Below are positions 26,943 through 36,500 of a DNA stretch of 64,000 bases, piece by piece. A model generated the notes under the pieces. That model saw only the letters and a program-made list of their open reading frames with translations, did not search any database and had not been told where the DNA came from. The stretch covers positions 186,001 through 250,000 of the forward strand of contig CAKPPF010000001.1 of assembly GCA_934177485.1 (NCBI GenBank). Direction: 5' to 3'. Numbering within the stretch: the stretch's first letter is position 1; each line of letters starts with the position of its first letter. Both the position numbers and the translations under genes were made by a program. Source of the stretch: an uncultured Clostridia bacterium (GTDB lineage: Bacteria; Bacillota; Clostridia; TANB77; CAG-508).

Positions 26943-26988
26943 AAAACCTTCATAAAATATAAAGAAACATATATTTTATGGAGGTTTT
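26943..26988 (+). promoter_or_regulatory. terminator-like hairpin enclosing the ribosome site of the M15-like gene
   Basis: The 18-base arm at 26943-26960 pairs with 26971-26988 (17 pairs plus one G-U). GGAGG lies in the 3' arm, and the ATG is at 26991. This is the fourth consecutive gene start with this design. Confidence 0.75.
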
Positions 26989-26990
26989 TT

Positions 26991-27250
26991 ATGGCTACAA
27001 TTTTAGTATATAACAATGACACCAATAGAATGGAAAAATATATAAGAGGCGAAAATGAAGCTATGCCATACAATACAAATAGAACTTTAACTGTTAAAGA
27101 ATTTAGAGGAGCAAGTAATAGCAATATTTTATGGACAACAAGAAATACAATGAGGGCTTGGAATTCAACAAGATATTTATATGGAGCACCAATCCCAGTT
27201 GGTTATGCATTTAGAAGATCATGGGAAGGAGGCCATAGTGGGCAGAGTCA
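26991..27250 (+). pseudogene. 5' part of an M15-like peptidase / peptidoglycan-binding gene, split by element 1
   Basis: Codes for residues 1-86 of a protein whose remainder lies at 32098-32518. The frame as it stands runs on into the element and stops at 27257. The N-terminal part contains MATILVYNNDTNRMEKYIRG and AFRRSWEGGHSGQS. Joining base 27250 to 32098 gives QSQHYAGVAFDVGQ without a frame break, total 226 aa. See the entry for the 3' part. The intact gene would be made only after excision. Confidence 0.85.
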
Positions 27251-27273
27251 TGACTAAATGCACACAGTTGAAC
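27232..27273 (+). other. attL of element 1
   Basis: Host half GGGCAGAGT, core CA (27249-27250), then the element half TGACTA (27251-27256) and AGTTGAAC (27266-27273). These two blocks are exact inverted copies of TAGTCA and GTTCAACT in attR, at identical distances from the core. Confidence 0.8.
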
Positions 27274-27341
27274 ACAATCAAAAATATAATAAAAGATAAG
27301 TAAAAGTTGTGTTTTTAGATGTAAAATAATAGTAAATAGAT

Positions 27342-27938
27342 TTGGATAAATACATAAATAGTGTAGAAAACTTTTCAAAAGAAGAAACGCCTATAAAAAT
27401 AGAAGATGAGTACGTAAGGAAAATAAAAAATATAAAAAAAGGACAGGAAGGTTCTAGAGAATTTGAGCTTATTGGAGAAGAAGTAATAAAATTTCTATTT
27501 GGAGATTATATATATGATTGGAAAGCGCAAATAAATTGTGATAATAATTTGCATAGGATAGATTTATTAGGAAAAGTAAAACACCAAGGAGGATTTTGGA
27601 AAATATTATATGAAATATATAGGTCTAGATATATTATATTTGAATTTAAAAACTACAATGATAAAATTACCCAAGCTCAAATTGATGATACAAATAAGTA
27701 TTTGAATAAAAATGCATTACGAACAGTTGCAATACTAATAAGTAGAAATGGAATTGACAGAAATTCTCAAAAAGAATGTAAAGGTTTTTTAAGAAATGAA
27801 GGACATTTAATATTAACATTAAATGAAAATGATTTAATAACTATGTTACAAAATAAAAAAGAAAATCCTAATAAAGATATTCCTTCTGAATATATGGAAA
27901 AGTTATTTGATAACTTTTTATTAGAAGTAGAAAAATAA
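27342..27938 (+). CDS. PD-(D/E)XK-like (restriction endonuclease-like) protein
   Basis: 198 aa protein of unknown family. In the order expected for a PD-(D/E)XK nuclease there is an early Glu (EFELIGEEVIKFLF), then Asp74 in HRIDLLG and E101-x-K103 in IIFEFKNYN, followed by a helix with Gln (QAQIDDTNKY). That resembles Mrr-like or transposon nuclease cores. The start is TTG without a clear ribosome site, so the N-terminus is uncertain. As cargo of a mobile element a defence role is plausible; this is an inference. Confidence 0.55.
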   Translation: MDKYINSVENFSKEETPIKIEDEYVRKIKNIKKGQEGSREFELIGEEVIKFLFGDYIYDWKAQINCDNNLHRIDLLGKVKHQGGFWKILYEIYRSRYIIFEFKNYNDKITQAQIDDTNKYLNKNALRTVAILISRNGIDRNSQKECKGFLRNEGHLILTLNENDLITMLQNKKENPNKDIPSEYMEKLFDNFLLEVEK

Positions 27939-28268
27939 TATATATCAAAGCGATAGAAAATTATGAACTAAGGTAATAATAGAAGTATTGCGCAGAGTAG
28001 TATAATAAAAAATTAGAGTACGGAACTTCACTAAATGAACCTATTTTAAGGAAAAAATTAACTGAGTGAAATGATAAAAAATATCCCAAAACTATATTTG
28101 AAATAGAAATAAGGAAGATAAAAGGGAATTGATTTTATAAAAACACCATAATATAATAATAACATCAAAAACTAAGAGCTAGAAAGATTAGAATAAAACC
28201 TAATTTTTCTTAGCTCTTTTTTGTAATTCACAAGTAATGTAAAACATATACATTACTAAAGAAAAGGT
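27939..28268 (+). other. non-coding stretch with a terminator
   Basis: 330 AT-rich bases. The only clear structure is a hairpin at 28174-28218 (AAGAGCTA with TAGCTCTT, plus an inner extension) followed by T6. It is probably the terminator of the nuclease-like gene or an attenuator before the next gene. Confidence 0.55.
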
Positions 28269-28490
28269 ATGTGGTGTAAGTTGAAAGTTCAAAAGTTTAA
28301 CTTTGAAAATGATGTGATTACTCAAATATATATAAATCAAATAGAAAATAATAATGAAAAAATAATACAAGAAATCAATAAAATAAAAAGTCAGAACTCG
28401 AATGTATTCTTGTTTGTTAGTGGAAAAAACGACACTGTCAAAACAATAAGAGATATGTTAAATTACGAAAAAAGTAAAAATATTAAGTGA
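28269..28490 (+). CDS. small protein upstream of the recombinase, unknown
   Basis: Up to 73 aa, mostly charged, with an IYINQIENNNEKIIQEINKI helix and NVFLFVSGKNDTVKTI. The start is uncertain: ATG 28269 has a ribosome site too close, and an in-frame TTG at 28281 is an alternative. It is 85 bases before the recombinase and could be a small regulator or directionality factor, but no sequence motif proves this. Confidence 0.5.
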   Translation: MWCKLKVQKFNFENDVITQIYINQIENNNEKIIQEINKIKSQNSNVFLFVSGKNDTVKTIRDMLNYEKSKNIK

Positions 28491-28575
28491 AAATATTGCA
28501 CTTATTATAAAATGGAGATAATATAAACTTGTCTAAAACACAAATATATTTCTCTCTCAAGAAAGGATAAATATA

Positions 28576-30147
28576 TTGAAAGTTGTATGTTACTGTAGGT
28601 TAAGCAAAGATGATAACAGAAGTAGGTATAGTAGTATTAACGCGCAGAAAGAATTGGCAAAAGAATATGCCGATTCTCAAGGTTGGACTATATCTAAATA
28701 TTACATTGATGACAATGTATCTGGATATATTTCAAATGATGAAAGACCACAGTTTAGCCAAATGTTACAAGACATTGATGATGGGAAAGTAGATATAATT
28801 TTAGCAAAAGATCTATCAAGAATTGGTCGTAAAGGTAGCAGAACACTTACATTTATTGATGAGTTAAAAGAAAGAAATGTAAATTTAATACTAACAAAAG
28901 ATACTTTTGGAAAATTTAATTTATTAGAAGGAGATGATGATTTAATAGGTCTTTCAACATGGTTTAATGAAAGATATGTAAAAGAAGTATCGAAAAAAGT
29001 AAAAATAGGAATGCACAAACAATTAGAAAAAGGGATATTGTTGCAGGGTACGAAATTTGGATATTTGAAAACTGCAAAAAAAGGAGAATTAGTAGTTGAT
29101 GAAAGTGTAAGAGAAACTATAACAACAATATATGATTTATATGAGCAAGGTTTAGGGATGAGAAAAATTTGCCATAAACTAAACTTTGAATATGATTTTT
29201 TAACACCATCACAAGTAATTGAAAGAGAATTAATTAAAAATGGAAAAAGTTATAAAAAGCCTGTGAAAAAATTATGGGATATATATATGATAAAAAGAAT
29301 TTTAAAAGATGAAATTTATATAGGAACTGTAATTACTCATAAAACAGAAAGAAAAGATATTCATAAACAGGGCAAAAAAGTAAAAAGAGAGAATCAGTAT
29401 ATATTTGAAAATCATCATGAGGCAATTATAACAAAAGAACAATTCAAAAGAGTTCAAGAAACAATGAGGAAAAGAGTAAAAAGTTCAAGTATGTATACAA
29501 AGAAAAAAAGAAGTTACATATTTGGTGGATTCTTAAGATGTGGAGAATGTGGTGGTAGTGTTACAGGAGTTACAAGAGTTCGTAGCAATAAAGAAGTATA
29601 TGTTCCTAAAAAGTTATATGAGTGTGTAAGTTATAGAAAGTATGGAAAATCAAGATGTGTATGTCACAATATAAGAGAAGATTTACTACTTGCTAACTTT
29701 AGGAATTTTTTGATACTTTTAAGAGATAATTATATGTCAGAAATAAACAACTTAAAATTGGAAGAATATAAATCTAATAAAAAGAAAAATGCTGAAGAAC
29801 AAAAAATAAATTTAAAGAATTTAGAAGCGGAATATAAAGTTTTGGTATCTCAAAGAATAAAAGAAATAGCAGCTTCTTCGGAAGATAAAAGAGAGTTTAT
29901 AGAAAATACATATAAAGATTTAGAAGAAGAAAAATATAAGGAAATAGAAAAAACAAAAAGAAAACTGGCAGAATTACAAAAAGAAGATTTAGAAACAAAA
30001 CTAGAAAAATTAAAACATACTATAGACTATTTTAATCAAATTATAGAAAATAATGAGCCAGATAAAGCAATATTAAACATGTTAATTAATAAAATTTATA
30101 TTTATCATGATAAATCAGTAAAATTTGAACTAAAAATTGATATATAA
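28576..30147 (+). CDS. large serine recombinase of element 1
   Basis: 523 aa integrase/excisionase. The resolvase domain has catalytic Ser10 in YCRLSK and the Arg-rich LAKDLSRIGRKGSR. The recombinase domain includes GTKFGYLKTAKKGE. A zinc-ribbon (CGECGG...C...C) lies near residues 315-365, and a coiled-coil stretch sits at about 390-480. The start is TTG with AGAAAGGA upstream. It probably acts at the CA-core attachment sites flanking the element. Confidence 0.93.
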   Translation: MKVVCYCRLSKDDNRSRYSSINAQKELAKEYADSQGWTISKYYIDDNVSGYISNDERPQFSQMLQDIDDGKVDIILAKDLSRIGRKGSRTLTFIDELKERNVNLILTKDTFGKFNLLEGDDDLIGLSTWFNERYVKEVSKKVKIGMHKQLEKGILLQGTKFGYLKTAKKGELVVDESVRETITTIYDLYEQGLGMRKICHKLNFEYDFLTPSQVIERELIKNGKSYKKPVKKLWDIYMIKRILKDEIYIGTVITHKTERKDIHKQGKKVKRENQYIFENHHEAIITKEQFKRVQETMRKRVKSSSMYTKKKRSYIFGGFLRCGECGGSVTGVTRVRSNKEVYVPKKLYECVSYRKYGKSRCVCHNIREDLLLANFRNFLILLRDNYMSEINNLKLEEYKSNKKKNAEEQKINLKNLEAEYKVLVSQRIKEIAASSEDKREFIENTYKDLEEEKYKEIEKTKRKLAELQKEDLETKLEKLKHTIDYFNQIIENNEPDKAILNMLINKIYIYHDKSVKFELKIDI

Positions 30148-30159
30148 TAAGGAGGATAT

Positions 30160-32068
30160 ATGATAGTATACAAAGCAACTAAAAAGGAATTCTTAGAAGA
30201 TTGTAGGAAAGAAGAAATAATAAGAAAAATAACAGAAGCATATACTAAAAATGTTGCAAAAACTAATTATAGCATAGTAAATTCATGGAATGGTTCAATA
30301 CCGTATTTATATTTATTATTAGAAGATGATAGTATACCAGATAATTGTGGAATATCAATAGAACATACTATTCCTAATATAGATACTAAAAAGAGAATTG
30401 ATGTAATGATTACAGGAAAAAATAAAAATAAACAAAATGTTGCAATTATTCTAGAACTAAAACAATGGAGCAAAGTAGAACAACCTGCAGATAAAGTAGG
30501 ATACATAGTAACTAGCCATACAAGAGAAGAAATAATAAGAGTACATCCTTCTTTTCAGGCATATTCTTATCTGTATTTTTTAAAAACATATAATAGTGCA
30601 TTCATAACTAATGATATACAGACCTATTCATGTGCATTTTTGCATAATTATGAGACATGTCATAATGATGCATTATTTGATGATAAGTACAAAAAATTTA
30701 TTGATAAATGTCCGTTGTTTTTAAGAGGAGACTTAGCTAAATTAAGAAATTTTATAAATGAAAGAATTTGTGAAGGTGATAATTGTAAAGTAATTGATAT
30801 TATAGAAAATAGTCATGTATCTATTACTAATCTACTAACTTCAAAAACAATTGATATTATGAAAAATACACAGTATATAACATTGATTGATGAACAAGAA
30901 ATTGTATATGAGAAAGCAATAGAAATGGCAAAACAATCCATGAAAGATAATAAGAAAAGAGTATTTATCATAAAAGGAGGACCAGGAACTGGAAAATCTA
31001 TATTAGCTATGAAAATATTGACCGATGTTTTCATGAATCCTAATAATAAGATAAATAAAGCAAGTTTTGTAACGCCTATACAAGCACAAAGAGAAGTATA
31101 CAAATATACAATACGAAAAGATAATATATATAAACCTATAATAAAAGAAATTAAAAGTTCTGGAGCATTTATTCAATCTATCAATGATGAAAATGATGTT
31201 TTGATTGTAGATGAATCACATAGATTAAAAGAAAAGTCTGGCATATTTGAAAATATAGGAGAAAACCAAATAAAAGAGATTATTAAAGCTAGTAAGCTTT
31301 CAATATTTTTTATTGACGATTTACAAAGAGTTACACTTAAAGATAAAGGAAGTATATCAGAAATAATAAAAAGGGCTAAAGAACAAGATGCAATAATAGA
31401 AGAATTTGAACTAACATCGCAATTTAGGTGTTCTGGTTCAGCTGACTATGTTTCATGGATAGAAGATGTTTTACAAATTAGAGATACATCTAATCATGAT
31501 GTGATTGATTCCAATTTGCACTATGATATAAAAATAGCAGATAATCCGAATGAAATGAGGGATTTTATAAGAAGAAAAAATAAAAAAAATAATGCTTCTA
31601 GAATTGTTGCAGGATATTGTTGGGATTCAAAAAAAGAATCAAGAGATAATTCTGAAATATATGATATAGAAATACCTAAATATAATTTCAATATGAGTTG
31701 GAATTTAATAAATGAACAATGGGCAATAGCAAAAGACTCAGTAGAACGAGCTGGTTGCATTTATACATGTCAAGGATTAGATTTTGATTATGTAGGAGTA
31801 ATTATAGGACAAGATCTAATATATAGAAATGGAAAAATAGAGGTTGACTATACTAAAAGAGCTAAGACGGATAGTGCTCTAAATGGGATACGAAGAATTA
31901 TACATAGAAATAGACTTGAGGGAGAAAAGTTGGCAGAAGAAATTATAAAAAATACATATAGAGTTTTACTGACAAGAGGAAAATGCCGGATGTATTGTAT
32001 ATTGTGAAGATAAAGAATTAAAAGATTATTTAAAAGAAAGATTAAAAATAGTAGAAATTGGTTATTAA
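30160..32068 (+). pseudogene. nuclease-like + DUF2075 DNA/RNA helicase, frameshifted near its end
   Basis: The open frame runs 30160-32007 (615 aa). A single extra A in the AAAA run near 31980 shifts the last codons; with it removed the frame continues as AGCIVYCEDKELKDYLKERL to a stop at 32068 (635 aa). Residues about 75-101 have ID-V...ILELKQW (D81, E99-x-K101), like a PD-(D/E)XK nuclease. GGPGTGKS (273-280) and LIVDESHR form Walker A and B of the Schlafen-like DUF2075 helicase. The shift removes only about 20 residues, so activity may survive. Likely defence cargo, by inference. Confidence 0.75.
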
Positions 32069-32072
32069 AAAT

Positions 32073-32112
32073 GTTCAACTAAGTACTCATAGTCACAACA
32101 TTATGCTGGTGT
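32073..32112 (+). other. attR of element 1
   Basis: Element half GTTCAACT (32073-32080) and TAGTCA (32090-32095), core CA (32096-32097), then host sequence ACATTATGCTGG. It mirrors attL. Confidence 0.8.
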
Positions 32113-32518
32113 GGCATTTGATGTTGGTCAAAGACTAACAAATTCCCAAAGAAATTCTCTTAGAAATGTAGTAATTAGCTCAGGAGTGTGGAGTTATGTT
32201 GAACCAGCATCTTATACCCCAACTTGGGTCCATTTCGATAAAAGGAGCTATCCTTCTGCTTGTGCAACTGGTGGTTATCCACTAGTTAGGCAAGGAAACA
32301 GGGGCGCATATGTTCTGGTTGCGCAAGATGGACTAAATACTTTAGGATTTACAACAGGTGGATTAGATGGCATATTTGGAACACAAACTAGAAATGCTGT
32401 TATTGGTTTTCAGAGAAGATTTGGTTTAGCAACTGATGGAATAGTTGGATGCAATACATGGAGAGCTTTACAAGAAGAAGTACTGGATACTGGAAGAACA
32501 TCGACAACAATTAATTAA
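32098..32518 (+). pseudogene. 3' part of the M15-like peptidase / peptidoglycan-binding gene
   Basis: Continues the frame of 26991-27250. It holds the zinc-peptidase-like HYAGVAFDVGQ and WVHFDKR motifs of an M15 carboxypeptidase-like domain. A C-terminal peptidoglycan-binding domain 1 follows (QGNRGAYVLVAQDGLNTLGF, GGLDGIFGTQTRNAVIGFQ, TDGIVGCNTWRAL). The small GTG-started frame at 32111 has no ribosome site and is not a separate gene. The intact protein would be a 226 aa wall enzyme without an obvious signal peptide, which fits a spore or mother-cell role. Confidence 0.83.
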
Positions 32519-32550
32519 AGATTAATAACAATTGATTATTTAAATTTTTG

Positions 32551-32580
32551 ACTTGTTTTAATATTAATAAACAAGTCAAT
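32551..32580 (+). terminator. terminator after the M15-like gene
   Basis: TTGACTTGTTT and AAACAAGTCAA are complementary around a 10-base loop, just before the next gene's AAAGGAG. Confidence 0.65.
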
Positions 32581-32597
32581 ATTTGAAAGGAGTTTTT

Positions 32598-33464
32598 ATG
32601 AAGACAGGATTATGTTTGTCAGGAGGAGGAATAAAAGGGGCAGCGCATATTGGAGCTATAAAGGCTTTAGAAGAAGAGGGCATTAAAATAGATTGTGTAT
32701 CTGGTACTTCGTCTGGAAGTATAGTTGCAAGTTTATATGCTATGGGTTATACACCAGAAGAAATGCTAAAATTATTTAAAAATTATGGAAAAGAAATTAG
32801 TAAAATAAATTGGCTAATAATTTTAAAGCTGTTACTTGGTTTATTATTTGAAAGAAAGATATGTATAGAGGGGTTAAATAAAGGAGATAAGTTAGCAAAA
32901 ATAATTCAAAAGAGTGCTAAAGACAAAAATGTAAAATTAATTTCAGATATAAAAATGCCACTAATTATACCAAGTGTAAATTTATATAATGGTTCAATTT
33001 ATATGTTTACTTCATTAAAAGATGAAAGAAAATATTCAGATGAAATATATACAGTGAATAATATAGATATTGGAAAAGCTGTTCAAGCTAGTTGCTCATA
33101 TCCTGGTATATTTTGTCCTACAGATTTTGATAATCAAAAACTAGTTGATGGAGGGGTAAGAGAAAATACTCCTTGGAAAGAGTTAAAAGAAATTGGAGCA
33201 GAAAAAATAATTAGCATAGTATTTAATGAAGAAAAAAAGAAAAAGAAAAAAATAAATATTTTAGATGCCATAACTGGATCAATGGGAATTATGATGCATG
33301 AATTATATAATTATGAGATTGAAGGAATAGAGTATTTGTTAAAAATTAAAACTAATAAAGTTTGGTTGTTAGATATAGATAAAACAGAAGAATTATATGA
33401 AGCAGGATACAAAGCCACCAAAGAAAAAATTGAAGAAATAAAAAAATATATTTCGAAAGACTAA
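32598..33464 (+). CDS. patatin-like phospholipase
   Basis: 288 aa acyl hydrolase of the RssA type. The start is ATG 32598; the earlier in-frame TTG overlaps the AAAGGAG ribosome site. It has the oxyanion motif SGGGIKGAAHIG (about residues 8-19), the nucleophile in GTSSG and the catalytic Asp in DGG (LVDGGVRENTP). A Lys-rich stretch (EEKKKKKKINI) near residue 215 is unusual. Probably acts on membrane lipids; substrate unknown. Confidence 0.9.
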   Translation: MKTGLCLSGGGIKGAAHIGAIKALEEEGIKIDCVSGTSSGSIVASLYAMGYTPEEMLKLFKNYGKEISKINWLIILKLLLGLLFERKICIEGLNKGDKLAKIIQKSAKDKNVKLISDIKMPLIIPSVNLYNGSIYMFTSLKDERKYSDEIYTVNNIDIGKAVQASCSYPGIFCPTDFDNQKLVDGGVRENTPWKELKEIGAEKIISIVFNEEKKKKKKINILDAITGSMGIMMHELYNYEIEGIEYLLKIKTNKVWLLDIDKTEELYEAGYKATKEKIEEIKKYISKD

Positions 33465-33487
33465 CATTTAAATTCTCGTACCTAAGC

Positions 33488-33516
33488 TAGACGTTTTGTT
33501 CTTTTAGTGCTATAAT
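33488..33516 (+). promoter_or_regulatory. probable promoter of mfd
   Basis: TAGACG (33488-33493), 17 bases, TATAAT (33511-33516), 24 bases before the ATG. Confidence 0.55.
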
Positions 33517-33540
33517 AATTAGTATATTTAAGGAGCAATT

Positions 33541-36500
33541 ATGAATGCAATAATAAAAGAATTTATAGACAATGAAAAGTTTAAAGATTGCCTAGGTAAT
33601 ATAGATAAAAAAATAAGTCCAATAAATTTATTGGGCTTAACTGACGTTGCAAAAACACTAAGTTTAGCTGCAACAAAAGAAAGCAGTAAACGAACAATAT
33701 GTTTAATAACATACAACGAAATTCAGGCTAAAAAAATTTTAGATGATTTAAAATATTTTAATTCTAAAATAGTATATTTTCCTAAAAAGGATATTGTAAC
33801 TTATGATTATATTGCAGAAAGTAAAGATTTACCATATGAAAGAATAGAAGTTTTGAATAGAATTTATAATGGTAGCGTAGATATTGTTGTTACTACAATC
33901 GAAGCATGTATGCAAAAAATGATAAGCACTAAAGAGCTATATTCAAATGTAATTAAGTTTGAATTTAATAAAGAATATAAGTTTGATGAAATAAAGGAAA
34001 AATTAGTTAAACTAGGATATGAAAGAACAGAACTTATTGAAGGAAAAGGGCAGTTTAGTGTTAGAGGAGACATTATTGATATTGCAGTTACAAACAATAA
34101 AGGTGTAAGGGTTGAATTTTGGGGAGATGAGATAGATTCTATAAGATATTTTAATATATCATCTCAAAGATCTATAGAAGAATTAAATGAAATTACAATA
34201 TACCCTGCACATGAGTATATTGTAACAGATAGTATAGAAAATATAGTAAATAATATAAAAAATAAATATGAAGGTGTAGGGGCAGGTCTTGTGCCTGCTA
34301 ATCAAGAAGACATAGAACAAATAAAAGAAGGATATTTTATTTCTAAAATAGATAAGTATTTAACATGCTTTTACAGTCAAACTTCAAATTTATTAGACTA
34401 TTTGAAAAGCGACACCATAATATTTTTAGATGAGATAGGAAAAATAAAAGCAAGAGCAGACAATATTATTAAAGATTCAGAAATGCTAGTAAATACTTTA
34501 ACAGAGAAAGAAAAATTTATTCCAGAGATTTTACAGTATTTAGATAAATATGAAAACCTAGATGAAAGAATAAGTAAATACCAAAATGTATATTTAGAAA
34601 AACAAGATATAGCTTTTAATAGGCCTAATATGTATAGGTTTTCTTTTAAAGAACTTAATTTTTATAAATCTTCAATAGATTTACTTGTAAATAAAACAAT
34701 TGAAAGTTTATCTGAAAATAAAAAAGTAATAATATTAACAGGAAATGAAGATAATAGTAAAAAAATAATATCATTATTGGGAGAAAAAGAAATACCACAT
34801 AAATATGTAGAAAACTTAAATGTTCCAATTAGTAATGGAATAGTAATAGTTTCTAAAGGAACATTATCTTCTGGATTTGAATGTTTTGATAATAATTTAA
34901 TTGTAATAACAAGTCAAGAATTATTTAGTACAGAAAAGAAAAAAAGAAAATCTTCTTCTGTTTTTAAACAAGCAGAAAAAGTAGTATTTGCAGACCTAGA
35001 AATAGGAGATTATGTTGTTCATAGGACTAATGGTATAGGTCAATTCATAGGTGTAAATACTATAAAAACAGGTGATGTTACAAAAGATTATATAAAAATA
35101 AAATATAAAGGCGAAGATATATTATATGTTCCAACTAATTCATTAGACAATGTTAGAAAATATATTGGTGGAGGAGAAGCAGCACCTAAATTAAATAGAT
35201 TAGGAAGCAAAGAATGGGAGCATACAAAGGCAAAAGTTAAAGCTAATTTAAGAGAAGTTGCAAAAGAATTAATAGAATTATATGCAAAAAGAAAAAAGGC
35301 AAAAGGATATGCATTTTCTGCTGATTCAGCATGGCAAAAACAATTTGAAGATAGTTTTCCATATACAGAAACAGAAGATCAATTAAGATGTATTGAAGAA
35401 GTTAAAAAAGACATGGAAACATCAATGCCAATGGATAGATTACTTTGTGGGGATGTTGGATATGGCAAAACAGAAGTTGCAATAAGAGCAGCATTCAAAG
35501 CTGTAATGGATCAAAAACAAGTAGCTTATTTAGTTCCAACAACTATACTTGCAAATCAACAATATGAAACATTTAAAGAAAGAATGAAAGATTTCCCAAT
35601 AAGAGTTGAACTATTAAACAGATTTAAAACTCAAAAAGAGCAAAAAGAAATAGTTAAAAAGCTAGAACTTGGAAAAATTGATGTTGTAATAGGAACTCAC
35701 AGAATTTTAAGTAAAGATGTTATATTTAAAGACTTAGGCTTATTAATAATTGATGAGGAACACAGATTTGGAGTTAAAGATAAGGAAAAAATTAAAGAAA
35801 TAAAAACAAATGTAGATGTTTTAACAATGACTGCAACTCCAATACCTAGAACTTTACATATGTCTATTGTTGGAATAAGAGATATGTCTGTTATATACGA
35901 ACCACCACAAAATAGAAAACCAGTTCAAACATATGTATTAGAATATGATGAAGAGGTTATAAAAGAGGCAATAACAAAAGAGTTAGAAAAAGGTGGTCAA
36001 GTATTTTACCTATTTAATAATGTTGAAAAGATAGTAGCAAAAGCAGAACAAATTGCAGATTTAGTTCCAGAAGCAAAGGTTGAATATGCTCATGGACAAA
36101 TGAGTGGTAAAGAACTAGAAGAAATAATGGAAAGATTTGTTGCTGGAGAAATTAATGTTCTTGTTTGTACTACAATATTAGAATCTGGAATAGATATACC
36201 AAATGCAAATACAATTATTGTTGAAAATGCAGATAGACTTGGTTTGGCACAATTGTATCAAATACGTGGAAGAGTTGGAAGAAGTAATGCTCAGGCATAT
36301 GCATATATTACTTACAGAAGAGATAAAATGTTATCGGAAGTGGCAGATAAAAGACTAAAAACAATAAAAGAATTTACTGAATTTGGTTCTGGTTTTAAAA
36401 TTGCTATGAGAGATTTAGAAATTCGTGGTGCAGGAAGTTTGCTTGGAGAAATACAACATGGACATATGGAGCAAGTAGGGTATGATACGTATTGCAACTT

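Larger units (their letters stand above)
27249..32097 (+). mobile_element. large-serine-recombinase integrative element 1 (4847 bp)
   Basis: Inserted in the M15-like gene. Boundaries come from the split frame and from the rebuilt attP, which is symmetric around a CA dinucleotide. Cargo: a PD-(D/E)XK-like protein, a small protein, the serine recombinase and a DUF2075 helicase. No conjugation, capsid or replication gene is visible, so it is a minimal integrative element and may need a helper to move between cells. Confidence 0.85.

Noticed and set aside
32111..32518. Stand-alone peptidoglycan-binding protein starting at GTG
   Set aside because: The catalytic His of the M15 motif lies upstream of this start, and the frame joins the 5' part at 27250.
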